Source: Pinirhizobacter soli (GTDB lineage Bacteria > Pseudomonadota > Gammaproteobacteria > Xanthomonadales > Rhodanobacteraceae). From it: a stretch of DNA of 64,000 nucleotides. Position numbers and translations under genes: made by a program. Positions within the stretch are counted from its first letter, which is position 1, and every line of letters begins with the position of its first letter. Below the pieces are notes generated by a model, which was not told the DNA's origin, ran no database searches, and was given only the letters and a program-made list of their open reading frames with translations. Below are positions 20,425 through 28,797 of this stretch, piece by piece. Location of the stretch: NCBI RefSeq assembly GCF_015905305.1, contig NZ_JADZLQ010000002.1, forward strand, positions 682,001 through 746,000, read 5' to 3'.

Positions 20425-21129
20425 TCAGATGCGGGCGATGCCGTCCGGGCGCTTGGCGCCGGCGAAACGACGCGACCAGTAAGCTTCCTGCAGGCTGTCC
20501 ACGCGTACGGTCTTGCCGGTGGATGGCGAGTGGATGAACTGCCCGTTGGCGATGTAAATGCCCACGTGGGACACGCGCTTGCCACGGATGCGGAAGAAGA
20601 CGAGGTCGCCCGGCTTCATGTCGCTACGGTCGACCTTCAGGCCGGCGGCGAACTGTGAACCGGAATTGGCGGGAAGATCCAGGCCCAGGCTACGGCTGAA
20701 CACGTAACGGACGAAGCCGGAGCAGTCGAAGCCGGTGGACGGCGTGTCGCCGCCGCGGCGGTAGCGGATGTCGCGCAGCTTCATGGCCAGCTGCAGCAGG
20801 ACGTGGCGCGGATCGTTGCCGGTGACCGAGGACGAATCGAAGGCGACGCCTTCGGCGGGCATGTCTTCGTCTTCATCGAGCATGGCCAGGGCTTCGACCG
20901 TGCCGGGCTTCACATCGCCCTTCGCGGCGGCAGCCGGTGCGCTATCGGTAGTGCCGAAAGCAGCCTGGGCGAGGGCAGGACCGGGCGCATACACCGAAAG
21001 GCCGGACATCAGCGCGGCGGCGGGACGAGCAAGGGAGGTGTCAACGGAGTCGGTGGCAAAGACGGAAGCGGCAGGCAGGCAAAGCAGCAGCGCGAACCCT
21101 AATTTGCGGTGTATATGCTTGTCTGCCAA
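20425..21129 (-). CDS. Secreted NlpC/P60 family endopeptidase
   Basis: Predicted cell-wall peptidase cutting D-Glu/diaminopimelate-type bonds in peptidoglycan stem peptides. The frame has no ATG before the mature region. A TTG at 21129, seven bases after AGGA, gives 234 residues beginning with a good signal peptide (1-25, ending SVFA). The NlpC/P60 domain fills the C-terminal half with the catalytic C136 in FDCSGFVRYVF, H188 in VSHVGIYI and third polar residue H200. A linker of about 80 acidic and Ala-rich residues separates signal and domain. It is a single-gene unit with a terminator. Confidence 0.9.
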   Translation of the reverse strand: MADKHIHRKLGFALLLCLPAASVFATDSVDTSLARPAAALMSGLSVYAPGPALAQAAFGTTDSAPAAAAKGDVKPGTVEALAMLDEDEDMPAEGVAFDSSSVTGNDPRHVLLQLAMKLRDIRYRRGGDTPSTGFDCSGFVRYVFSRSLGLDLPANSGSQFAAGLKVDRSDMKPGDLVFFRIRGKRVSHVGIYIANGQFIHSPSTGKTVRVDSLQEAYWSRRFAGAKRPDGIARI

Positions 21130-21356
21130 GGGCTTTTCCTGCCTTCTGTTGAGGGCGCCGGGAGGCGCGCGACCGTGAAAGAGCAGTGAAAGTACCAAAG
21201 CATTTTTGTGAATATGTTCGAAACGAGTTAATTCTTCACAACATTTACGAAGTTTTTTCAGTAGTTGCGATTCATCACACTTTGAGACGGTGCTAGGCCA
21301 AGGGATATAGCAAATAGCCCGGGCAATATTAATTTTATGGATGAAAGGAAGCCGAT
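21130..21356. other. AT-rich intergenic region upstream of the NlpC/P60 gene
   Basis: About 160 bases here (21180-21340) are strikingly AT-rich against the surrounding DNA and probably hold the promoter of the NlpC/P60 gene. I could not assign a convincing -35/-10 pair. The 50 bases next to the TTG start are again GC-rich and would form a structured 5' leader. Confidence 0.5.
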
Positions 21357-22055
21357 TCAGCTTCGGACGCCGAAGATGGCGCTGCCGATCCGGACTTCCG
21401 TGGCGCCTTCGGCAATGGCCAGGGCGAAGTCGCCGCTCATCCCCATCGAGAGCCGGTCCAGGTCGTGTCCTGACTGGCGGCAGGCCTCGCGCAGCTGGTG
21501 CAGCTGGCGGAAGCAGCCTCGGACGGCCGCTGGGTCTTCCGAGGCGATGGCCATGGTCATCAGGCCACGCAGGCGCAGGCTGGCGCAGGCATTGAGCTCG
21601 TGCAGCAGCCCGGGCAGCGCTTCGGGCGACACGCCGGATTTCGCTTCCTCCGGTGAGGTCTTCACCTGCACCAGCACATCGATGCCGCGCCCTTCCGCCT
21701 GCAGGCGACGGTCGAGTTCGTGCGCCAGCTCCATGCGATCGAGCGACTGCACCTCGGAGGCCAGCCTGGCGACATCGCGCGCCTTGTTGGTCTGCAGGTG
21801 ACCGATCACCACCCATTCCAGCGGAAGGTCGCCAAGGTCGGCGGCCTTGGCGCGGATCTCCTGCACCTTGTTCTCGCCGAAGCGCTTCAATCCCAGGGCC
21901 GCCGCCTGGCGAACCACGGCGGCATCGAAGGTCTTGCTTACCGGCAGGATGTTCACCTCGCCGGGCGATCGCCCGGCATCCCGGCAGGCCTGGTCCACGC
22001 GCCCGCGCACCGCTTGCCAGCGTGCGGCAAGGTCCGGGGGCGCCGGATCGGTCAT
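21357..22055 (-). CDS. yggS: YggS/PROSC family PLP homeostasis protein
   Basis: Alanine-racemase-fold protein that binds pyridoxal phosphate and keeps vitamin B6 and amino/keto-acid pools balanced. The 232-residue length is typical. The PLP lysine is in LPVSKTFDA (about residue 41), followed by FGENKVQEI, WVVIGHLQTNK, the phosphate-binding region LSMGMSGDF and the C-terminal VRIGSAIFG. Its start overlaps the stop of the upstream M20 peptidase gene by ATGA. In many proteobacteria this gene sits beside pilT or proC; that context is absent here. Confidence 0.95.
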   Translation of the reverse strand: MTDPAPPDLAARWQAVRGRVDQACRDAGRSPGEVNILPVSKTFDAAVVRQAAALGLKRFGENKVQEIRAKAADLGDLPLEWVVIGHLQTNKARDVARLASEVQSLDRMELAHELDRRLQAEGRGIDVLVQVKTSPEEAKSGVSPEALPGLLHELNACASLRLRGLMTMAIASEDPAAVRGCFRQLHQLREACRQSGHDLDRLSMGMSGDFALAIAEGATEVRIGSAIFGVRS

Positions 22056-23476
22056 CCCTTGGCACCCTCGGCGTAATGGCGTGCCACCACGTCCGCCACC
22101 ACCATGCTCACCCGCTTGCCGGTGGGAATGTGCAGGAACTCGTTGGGGCCATGGGCGTTGGAGTGCGGACCGAGCACGCCGGTGATCAGGAACTGTGCCT
22201 TGGGGAATTTCTCGCCCAGCATGCCCATGAAGGGAATGCTGCCGCCCTCGCCCATGTAGGCCGCGGGAGCGCCGAAGTAGCTTTCCGATGCCTTCGACAC
22301 CGCGTCGGTAAGCCATGGCGAAAGCTGCGGGGCGTTCCAGCCGCTGCCGTCTTTCTCCAGCGCAAAGGTGACGCGTGCGCCGTAGGGCGGGTCTTTTTCC
22401 AGCAACTGCTTGAGGAATGCACCCGCCTTGGCGCCGGAAAGCGTCGGCGGCACGCGCAGGCTCAACTTGACCGACGTCTTGGGCCGCAGCACGTTGCCGG
22501 CGCTGTCGAGCGCCGGCAGGCCACCGGCGCCGGTCACCGCCAACTGCGGGCGCCATGAGCGGTTGAGCACTAGCTCGGTAAGGTCGCCGGTCACCGGTTT
22601 CATACCTTCGACGAACGGGAACTTGTCGAAGATGTCGTTGCCCAGCACTTCGGCCGAACGACGCGCTTGCTCGCGGCGCTCTTCGGGGATGTCGACGTAG
22701 AGCTCATCGGGGATGATGCGGCCGGTGTCCTGGTCTTCCAGGCGCGAGAGCAGCTGGCGCAGGATGCGGAAGCTTGAAGGCACCACGCCCGAGGCATCGC
22801 CTGAGTGCACGCCTTCTTCGAGTACCTGCACGGTGAGGTTGCCGCCGGTCATGCCACGCAGGCTGGTGGTGAGCCACAACTGATCGTAGTTGCCGCAGCC
22901 GGAATCCAGGCACACCACCAACGACGGGTTGCCGATCCGTGGAGCCAGGTGATCGACGTAGTAAGGAAGATCGTAGCTGCCTGATTCCTCGCAGGCCTCG
23001 ATCATGATCACGCAACGCGCATGCGGCACGCCCTGCTCGTGCAGCGCCAGCAAGGCGGCGAGCGAGCCGAAGATGGCGTAGCCGTCGTCGGCGCCACCGC
23101 GGCCGTACAGGCGATCGCCGCGCAGTACCGGCTCCCAGGGCCCAAGGCCCTCCGACCAGCCAGTCATTTCCGGCTGCTTGTCCAGGTGGCCGTAGAGCAC
23201 GACGGTGTCGTCGCCCTGCCCCGGCACCTCGATGTAGATCAGCGGCGTGCGGCCTTCCAGGCGCACCACTTCCAGCGTGGCGCCCGGCAAAGCGGCAAGT
23301 TTGCCGCGCGCCCAGGTCTCCATCAGGCGCACGGCGTCGTCCATGTAGCCGTGCTCGGCCCACTTTGCGTCGAACATCGGCGACTTGTTGGGGATGCGGA
23401 TGTACTGCACCAGTTGCGGGACGATTTCGGCGTCCCACAGGTCACCGATGAAGGAACTGATGCGCGAGGTATCCAC
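22052..23476 (-). CDS. M20 family metallopeptidase
   Basis: Zinc-dependent cytoplasmic dipeptidase or exopeptidase of the M20 family. The metal-binding and catalytic residues are seen in YGHLDKQP (His and Asp), GRGGADDGYA (bridging Asp), EACEESGS (general base Glu) and GPHSNAHGPNE (C-terminal His). The GTG at 23476 (protein start VDTSRISSFIGD) gives 474 residues and fits the family N-terminus better than the longer open frame to 23602; the ribosome site is weak. It is coupled to yggS by a 4-nt overlap. Substrate specificity cannot be read from the sequence. Confidence 0.88.
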   Translation of the reverse strand: MDTSRISSFIGDLWDAEIVPQLVQYIRIPNKSPMFDAKWAEHGYMDDAVRLMETWARGKLAALPGATLEVVRLEGRTPLIYIEVPGQGDDTVVLYGHLDKQPEMTGWSEGLGPWEPVLRGDRLYGRGGADDGYAIFGSLAALLALHEQGVPHARCVIMIEACEESGSYDLPYYVDHLAPRIGNPSLVVCLDSGCGNYDQLWLTTSLRGMTGGNLTVQVLEEGVHSGDASGVVPSSFRILRQLLSRLEDQDTGRIIPDELYVDIPEERREQARRSAEVLGNDIFDKFPFVEGMKPVTGDLTELVLNRSWRPQLAVTGAGGLPALDSAGNVLRPKTSVKLSLRVPPTLSGAKAGAFLKQLLEKDPPYGARVTFALEKDGSGWNAPQLSPWLTDAVSKASESYFGAPAAYMGEGGSIPFMGMLGEKFPKAQFLITGVLGPHSNAHGPNEFLHIPTGKRVSMVVADVVARHYAEGAKG

Positions 23477-23647
23477 TGAGGCAGGCCATGCAAAAAGAAG
23501 ACGGTCATTGTAACCGAGGCATGGGACCACACCGGAAGCGACCTCTGGACCACCCTTTCGCACGCCCTTCACGGCTGCTCGGGACAAGCCGCGGCCACGC
23601 ATAGTGATCGCGCACCAATCCGGTGCCTGCCCATGGGTCCTTCAACG

Positions 23648-23935
23648 ATGCAACGCACCATCCTTGCCAGCCTTCTGCTGTTTTCCCCGGCTGTATTCGC
23701 CGGCACCTCCGTGGATATCAACAAGGCCGACGCCGCCACGCTTGCGCAGTCGCTGGACGGCGTCGGTATCGCGCGTGCCCAGGCCATCGTCGAATGGCGC
23801 GAGCAGCACGGCCCGTTCCGCGCCGCGGACGACCTCATCTCGGTCAAGGGCATCGGCAAGGCCATGGTGGAAAAGAACCGTGAATTCATCCAGGTCGAAG
23901 CGCCATCGAAGAAAGGCAGCGCCAAGGGGGGCTGA
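23648..23935 (+). CDS. Small secreted helix-hairpin-helix protein (ComEA-like)
   Basis: A 95-residue protein with a signal peptide (about 1-18, ending AVFAG) and a tandem helix-hairpin-helix domain typical of ComEA: SVDINKADAATLAQSLDGVGIARAQAIVEWREQHGPF followed by LISVKGIGKAMVEKNREFI. ComEA proteins bind double-stranded DNA in the periplasm during natural transformation; small proteins of this kind are widespread in Xanthomonadales, and one cannot tell from this alone whether the strain is competent. The ATG at 23648 is preferred; another ATG at 23633 would add five residues. Confidence 0.85.
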   Translation: MQRTILASLLLFSPAVFAGTSVDINKADAATLAQSLDGVGIARAQAIVEWREQHGPFRAADDLISVKGIGKAMVEKNREFIQVEAPSKKGSAKGG

Positions 23936-23963
23936 CGGCCGACCCGGGGGGCGGCTTGCGCGG

Positions 23964-24005
23964 CGCGGCGCGGGGGACCACACTCCGCCCGCGCCGCGGC
24001 TTTTT
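23964..24005 (+). terminator. Intrinsic terminator after the ComEA-like gene
   Basis: An 11-bp stem CGCGGCGCGGG / CCCGCGCCGCG with a 13-nt loop is followed two bases later by TTTTT. It lies 28 nt after the stop codon. Confidence 0.75.
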
Positions 24006-24040
24006 CCTGCGGTCAGGCCGACAAGGAGCCGAGGGGCCCG

Positions 24041-24502
24041 ATGATTTCCGTGCGTTACCGGGTGGCACCGTCGTCCATCGAGGGCGCCGGACAGGGGATT
24101 TTCCTCGACGAGGACGTCACAGCCGGCAGGATCATGCTGGCGCCCGACGCTATTGATACGACCTATGCCCTGGGGCAAATCGACGCGTCGGAAGAACTTG
24201 CGGCCCAGCGCCACGCCATGGCTCGCTGGTTCGAGGATCGCTACACGCTAAGCGCCGACTGGCCCGACGAATGTTTTGTAAATCACAGCTTTACGCCAAC
24301 GGGGTTATGGCACCTGGGCTTCGTTTTCGCCCTTGAAAACTTGCCCTCCGGGACGGAGATAACCGTGGACTACCGCCATCTCCTGCCACCGGGCGAGGAA
24401 GAGGCCTTTATCGACAGCGCCACTGGTGGGAAAATTGTCGGCTTGCCCTGGCCGGCGAGCCTTGCTGAAACCACCCACGCCCTGGCCCGCCTGCTCGGCT
24501 GA
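24041..24502 (+). CDS. SET domain-containing protein (lysine methyltransferase-like)
   Basis: A 153-residue protein with a compact SET domain, the fold of S-adenosylmethionine-dependent protein lysine methyltransferases. The motifs are SSIEGAGQGIFLDEDVTAGRIM at the start, FVNHSFTPTGLWH (the NHSxxP block that helps build the active site) and GTEITVDYRHL (the catalytic-Tyr-containing xxDY block). No pre-SET or zinc-binding post-SET cysteines are visible, as is usual in short bacterial versions. AAGGAG lies 12 bases upstream. The protein substrate is unknown. Confidence 0.85.
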   Translation: MISVRYRVAPSSIEGAGQGIFLDEDVTAGRIMLAPDAIDTTYALGQIDASEELAAQRHAMARWFEDRYTLSADWPDECFVNHSFTPTGLWHLGFVFALENLPSGTEITVDYRHLLPPGEEEAFIDSATGGKIVGLPWPASLAETTHALARLLG

Positions 24503-24521
24503 TCCATCCATCGACACTCTC

Positions 24522-25058
24522 ATGCTCATTCCCACCTTAGAAACTGCCCGCCTGCGCCTGACCGCGCTCACCGAGGCGCACTTCAACGACTACGCCGCGA
24601 TGCTTGCCGATCCGGAAAGCACCCGCTGGGTGGGCGATGGCCAACCATTGGACCGCATGAATGCCTGGCGCTCGATGGCGATGCTGCTCGGCCACTGGAC
24701 CTTGCGCGGTTGCGGCATGTGGGCGATGGAACTGAAAGACACCGGGCAGTTCGTCGGCCGCGCGGGCCTGATGTGTCCGGAAGGCTGGCCCGACCTCGAG
24801 CTTGGCTGGATGCTCAAACCCGAATTCCGCCACCATGGCTATGCCACGGAGGCCGGCGAGGCAGCACTGCAGTTCGCCTTCAACCAGATGCACGTGCAGC
24901 GGGTGATCAGCCTGGTGCGCATCGGCAACGAAGCCAGCGACCACGTCGCCGAACGCCTGGGCGCCGAGCTGGTGGACAACATCGAATTCCTCGGCGGCCA
25001 TACGCACCTGTTCGCCTACTACGCCCCGCATCGAATGAGCCGGCAAGCCGCCGGATGA
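24522..25058 (+). CDS. GNAT family N-acetyltransferase (RimJ/RimL-like)
   Basis: Predicted acetyl-CoA-dependent acetyltransferase of 178 residues. The opening ETARLRLTALTEAHFNDYAAML and the central ELGWMLKPEFRHHGYATEAGEAALQFAFNQM (with the acetyl-CoA pyrophosphate-binding R/H-x-x-G-x-A pattern) are characteristic of the RimJ/RimL subgroup, which acetylates protein N-termini or small amines. It follows the SET gene by 19 nt, and its stop overlaps the start of the next gene (ATGA). No ribosome site is obvious. The acceptor is unknown. Confidence 0.85.
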   Translation: MLIPTLETARLRLTALTEAHFNDYAAMLADPESTRWVGDGQPLDRMNAWRSMAMLLGHWTLRGCGMWAMELKDTGQFVGRAGLMCPEGWPDLELGWMLKPEFRHHGYATEAGEAALQFAFNQMHVQRVISLVRIGNEASDHVAERLGAELVDNIEFLGGHTHLFAYYAPHRMSRQAAG

Positions 25059-25597
25059 TCTTCGCCGCCCCGCGCCACCTCAACGAGCTTGAATCCATCC
25101 CCTGGAGCAATGGCGGGGGCAGCACGACGGAAGTCGCCACCGACGCTACGCCCTGGAACTGGCGGCTGAGCGTTGCCGACATCCGCGTCGAAGGTCCGTT
25201 CTCGAATTTCCAGGGCGTGCGCCGGGAGTTCACCGTGCTCGATGCACCGGTGATACTCGCCTTCGACGAGCGGGAGGTGGAAGCCCGGCGGCTGGAGGTG
25301 GTTCGCTTCGATGGCGGCACGCCGCCCCATTGCCGACTGCCGGAAAACCCCACGCGCGCGGTCAACCTGATGTTGCGCGGCGATACCGAGGGGATGCTGG
25401 TGGCACGCCCGCTGGCGGGATCGATGATGCTGCCCGGCGGTTTCGGCTGGATCGTGCTGTGCATTACCGGCCAGACCACGGTGCAGCGGGGCGCGGACAT
25501 CTTCAGCCTTGAAGCGGGCATGTTCATGCAGCTGGCGAGCGAGGGCGAACGCGCCCTGCTCGAAGGCGCGGGCGAGGTTGTCCTCGCCCGCCTTTGA
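25055..25597 (+). CDS. HutD/Ves family protein
   Basis: A 180-residue cupin-fold protein of the HutD/Ves family. Family landmarks are the N-terminal LNELESIPWSNGGGSTTEVATDA, the WRLSVADIRVEGPFSNFQGVRREFTVLDA strand run and the central NPTRAVNLMLRGDTEGML. HutD is a fail-safe regulator within histidine-utilisation operons of some bacteria, but there is no hut gene here, so the role is open. Translation is coupled to the upstream GNAT gene by a 4-nt overlap. Confidence 0.85.
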   Translation: MIFAAPRHLNELESIPWSNGGGSTTEVATDATPWNWRLSVADIRVEGPFSNFQGVRREFTVLDAPVILAFDEREVEARRLEVVRFDGGTPPHCRLPENPTRAVNLMLRGDTEGMLVARPLAGSMMLPGGFGWIVLCITGQTTVQRGADIFSLEAGMFMQLASEGERALLEGAGEVVLARL

Positions 25598-25603
25598 CGC
25601 TGG

Positions 25604-26500
25604 CTAAGGACGGCGCCGGCGAAACACCATCGAACGCGCCACCATGGCCAGCGAGTAGATCCGCGCAACGTGCATCCAGGCGGTGGCCATCACGCCCACC
25701 TGCACCAGTACGAAGGCCAGGATGAAACTCCACGCGCCCAGCGCCGGCGTGCGGATGCGCACATAGGCAATGAGCGCGGCCAGGCCCAGGCCAATGGCGG
25801 TGATCACCAGGTACACCAGCAAGGTGGTCAACGGCCGGCGCACGATCTGGCGCAATGAACGCCCGAACGCACGCGTGGCCGAGCGCAGGCCCAGGTCCGC
25901 CACGTACTGCGCGCGCATCGATTCGACGATGGCCTGCATGATGGCGAAGACCACCAGCGATACGATCAGGGCCGTGCGGTCGGCACTGTCGGCCACGGAT
26001 TGAAGCACGGCGTCATCACCGCGGTTCTCCGCGTAGTGGCTCATGGCCATGTGCACGGCAATGGCCACCGCATAGGGAACCAGGCTCCACAACGCCACGC
26101 GGAACATGCGGCCGTACTCGACGAAACCGCCCTGGATCAGGCCGCCGAACGACAGCGGACGCGCGGCGCGACCGCTGGCCACGGCCATGCCGGTAAGCCA
26201 TGGCGCGATCAGCAAGGTCAGGCCCACCGCCACGATGCCCGACGATGCCAATGCGCCCTTTGCGCTGGCGAAGGTGTCCCACAGATCGTGCACCACCGGC
26301 ATGCTGAACTGCTGGGCCAGGGCACTGTTGTACATCCAGTGGCCCAGTTGACCATGCAGCAGGCCGAACACCGGCAGCGCCACGATCGCGGTGGGGACCA
26401 GCAGCGCCAGTGCCCAGAGGATCAACAGCCGCCACTGCAGGGCGGATACCGCCGCCCCGGCGTAGGCCCCGAAACCGACCCTTCCTGTAAAGCCGTTCAT
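25604..26500 (-). CDS. Integral membrane protein of unknown function, coupled to M1 peptidase
   Basis: A 298-residue protein with five to seven hydrophobic segments and basic loops; the C-terminus is RSMVFRRRRP. I do not recognise a family. It begins MNGFTGRVGFGAYAGAAVSALQWRLLILWALAL and contains a soluble segment (about 170-190) with acidic residues between helices. Its ATG overlaps the stop of the M1 peptidase gene (ATGA at 26497-26500), so both are made together and the protein may anchor or assist that peptidase. This is inferred only from gene order. Confidence 0.72.
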   Translation of the reverse strand: MNGFTGRVGFGAYAGAAVSALQWRLLILWALALLVPTAIVALPVFGLLHGQLGHWMYNSALAQQFSMPVVHDLWDTFASAKGALASSGIVAVGLTLLIAPWLTGMAVASGRAARPLSFGGLIQGGFVEYGRMFRVALWSLVPYAVAIAVHMAMSHYAENRGDDAVLQSVADSADRTALIVSLVVFAIMQAIVESMRAQYVADLGLRSATRAFGRSLRQIVRRPLTTLLVYLVITAIGLGLAALIAYVRIRTPALGAWSFILAFVLVQVGVMATAWMHVARIYSLAMVARSMVFRRRRP

Positions 26501-28728
26501 AGCGTCACCAGCATGGCGTAGATTCCCTGCAACACGGCCCCGATGTCGGACGTCCAACGGCGCGCGGCCGCGCCACTGGTCTTGGTGGTGTAGCTGTCGT
26601 TGATCTTGTTGGTGTCCAGGTTGAACTTGTGATCCGGATCGAGCTCCGCCGATACCACCTTCACCGGCCGTTCGAACTCGAACCTCGCCCAGCGCCGCTC
26701 ATCGTTCCAGGCCACGCGCTGCTTCACGCCATCGGCGAAGGTCACCTCCAGCACCTGCGGCGCCGGATTGCCATCGCGCGCCACGGTGACCGTGCTGTGC
26801 CATGGATAGGGGCCCTCATCATCCTTGGCATCGGCGTGTGAATCCTTCCACGCCTTGCGCGCATCGGCGATCCGCTTGGTGTTCTCTTCTTCGGTGACCT
26901 CCACGCGCTTGCCGTCCTTGAGCTCAAGGCCGACCAATGGAAGCACTTCCGACGAGCTGACGCGTACGACGCGGTCGTCGATGAAACCGGTCCCGTAGAC
27001 GTACTGGTTGAAGATGGTGTTCACCGTGTCCGCATCGCCGGTGGACTCGATCAGGGACTGGCGCAGGTCCGCCGCCGATGGGTGGCGGAAGTGCCAGCGC
27101 GCGTAGTACGCCTTGAACGCCTTCTCCATGGCGTCGTGGCCCAGGCGTTCTTCCAGGTCGTGCATCGCGGTAGCCGTGCGCGAGTACACCGTGCCGTAAC
27201 TACCGCTGGAAAAACGATCCCAGGCGTTCTGGCCCAGCGGATCGGGCGGAGAGGAAAGCCCCGCGGTGATGCGCTCGACATCAAAGCCGCTGACCTGGTT
27301 GGTGATGCCCCACCATTTCATCAGCGGATTACCGATGATGAACAGCTGCTTGCGCGCCCGCAGCATGCGCTGGTCCCAATACTCGTTCAGGCCTTCGTCC
27401 AGCATGGGTTCTTCGAACTCGTTCGTTGCCAGCAGTCCATAGAAATAACCGTGGCCGAACTCATGGATGGTGACGAAATCAAGCTCGAAGACGTTACCCG
27501 TGCCTGGCTCGACCTTGTCGTAGCCTTCGGCGGTAAAGAACGTGGGGTATTCCATGCCGCCGGCTTCATCCGCATTGAACGGCGGGATCACCGCGGTGAC
27601 CGTACGATACGGGTACGCGCCGAGGGTGTCGGAAAAATACGTGAGTGAATCGACGGTGGCTTTCAGCGCCGGCTGCGCGGATGCTTCGAATTCCGGCGGG
27701 TACACCACCTTGACCTTCACGTGGGGGCTGCCCGGATGGTCCCATTCGCCGTCGATGGTCTTGAAGCCCGGCGCCGCCATGAAGGCGAAGTCGTGCACGT
27801 CATCCTGCTTGAAACGCCAGGTGAGGTCGTTGCCCTTGGCTACCGGCTCACCCTGCTGCTCGCCCACCGCCGCCACCACATAATCCTTCGGGGCAGTGAC
27901 ACTGACGTCGTAGCTGCCGAAGTCGGCATAGAACTCGCTGGAGAAATGGAACTCATGCACGTTCCAGCGCGGCGCCGTGGCCCCGCGCTCGCCGGCAAGT
28001 TCCATCACGCCGATCTTCGGGAACCACTGGCCGACCATGTTGAAGTCGCCCACATGGCCGGTGCGCTCGATCACCTTTGGCAGCTGGCTATGGAAATCGA
28101 TGTCCAGATCCAGCGTACCGCCCGCCGGTACCGGCTGCGCCAGGTCGATGCGGGCCACCGTGTGGTCGGTGGCCGGCCCGTCGTCCGGATGCACGAACGA
28201 CCACTTCAGCTCAGTGCCGCCCTGGGCAACGTTCTTCAGGTCGATGTAACCCCAGTCACCCTTCTCGATCGTGCCCACGCCGCGTGCGTGACCCTGCGCC
28301 GTCATCACCTTGCGCTCGGTCATGAACGTGCTGCCAGAGCTTTCGAAGGCGTTGAGGTACAGATGCACGTAGATCGCACTGACCGGCTGGTCGCTGCGGT
28401 TGCGCCAGGTGAGCTTCTCCTTGGCATCCACGGCGTGCTTGGGTGCATCGAGCGTGGCCTCGATGGTGTAACCCACCACGCGATCGGACAGCGTGGCCTC
28501 CTTGCCCGTGCGCGCGCCGCCCCAGGCTTCGGGACTGCTGGGCACCAGGGCGGCGGAGGCGTGCGGCGAGGTGAAGCCTATGCCTGCCGGCAGCGCGGTG
28601 GCCGCTGCGGTGGAGGTTGGTGGTGTGGAAGCAGGCGGCACCGATGGCGCGGATTGCGCGAACGAAGCGGTCGAAACCAGCAAACCTGAGGCAAGTAACC
28701 CGCCCCAACTCTTGGCCATGCACAGCAT
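26497..28728 (-). CDS. Exported M1 family zinc metallopeptidase
   Basis: Gluzincin aminopeptidase-like protein of 743 residues with a signal peptide (ending SFAQSA), then a low-complexity Ser/Thr/Pro linker. The zinc motif is complete: HEFGH followed 19 residues later by the second-ligand Glu in MLDEGLNEYW. The exopeptidase-type substrate motif region GGMEYPTFF precedes it. A GAGG site suits the ATG at 28728; a second ATG lies three codons in. It is translationally coupled to the membrane protein downstream. Substrate is unknown; periplasmic peptide turnover is likely. Confidence 0.9.
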   Translation of the reverse strand: MLCMAKSWGGLLASGLLVSTASFAQSAPSVPPASTPPTSTAAATALPAGIGFTSPHASAALVPSSPEAWGGARTGKEATLSDRVVGYTIEATLDAPKHAVDAKEKLTWRNRSDQPVSAIYVHLYLNAFESSGSTFMTERKVMTAQGHARGVGTIEKGDWGYIDLKNVAQGGTELKWSFVHPDDGPATDHTVARIDLAQPVPAGGTLDLDIDFHSQLPKVIERTGHVGDFNMVGQWFPKIGVMELAGERGATAPRWNVHEFHFSSEFYADFGSYDVSVTAPKDYVVAAVGEQQGEPVAKGNDLTWRFKQDDVHDFAFMAAPGFKTIDGEWDHPGSPHVKVKVVYPPEFEASAQPALKATVDSLTYFSDTLGAYPYRTVTAVIPPFNADEAGGMEYPTFFTAEGYDKVEPGTGNVFELDFVTIHEFGHGYFYGLLATNEFEEPMLDEGLNEYWDQRMLRARKQLFIIGNPLMKWWGITNQVSGFDVERITAGLSSPPDPLGQNAWDRFSSGSYGTVYSRTATAMHDLEERLGHDAMEKAFKAYYARWHFRHPSAADLRQSLIESTGDADTVNTIFNQYVYGTGFIDDRVVRVSSSEVLPLVGLELKDGKRVEVTEEENTKRIADARKAWKDSHADAKDDEGPYPWHSTVTVARDGNPAPQVLEVTFADGVKQRVAWNDERRWARFEFERPVKVVSAELDPDHKFNLDTNKINDSYTTKTSGAAARRWTSDIGAVLQGIYAMLVTL

Positions 28729-28797
28729 GCAGCCCCCTCCCCGTAGTTGATCAGGCAGAGTGCGCTGGGCGCCGGCTCCAGTGGTATAGGCCAGAGG

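Noticed and set aside
20425-22065. 546-codon version of the NlpC/P60 protein
   Set aside because: The upstream part lies antisense-in-frame over yggS and the AT-rich gap and would bury the signal peptide.
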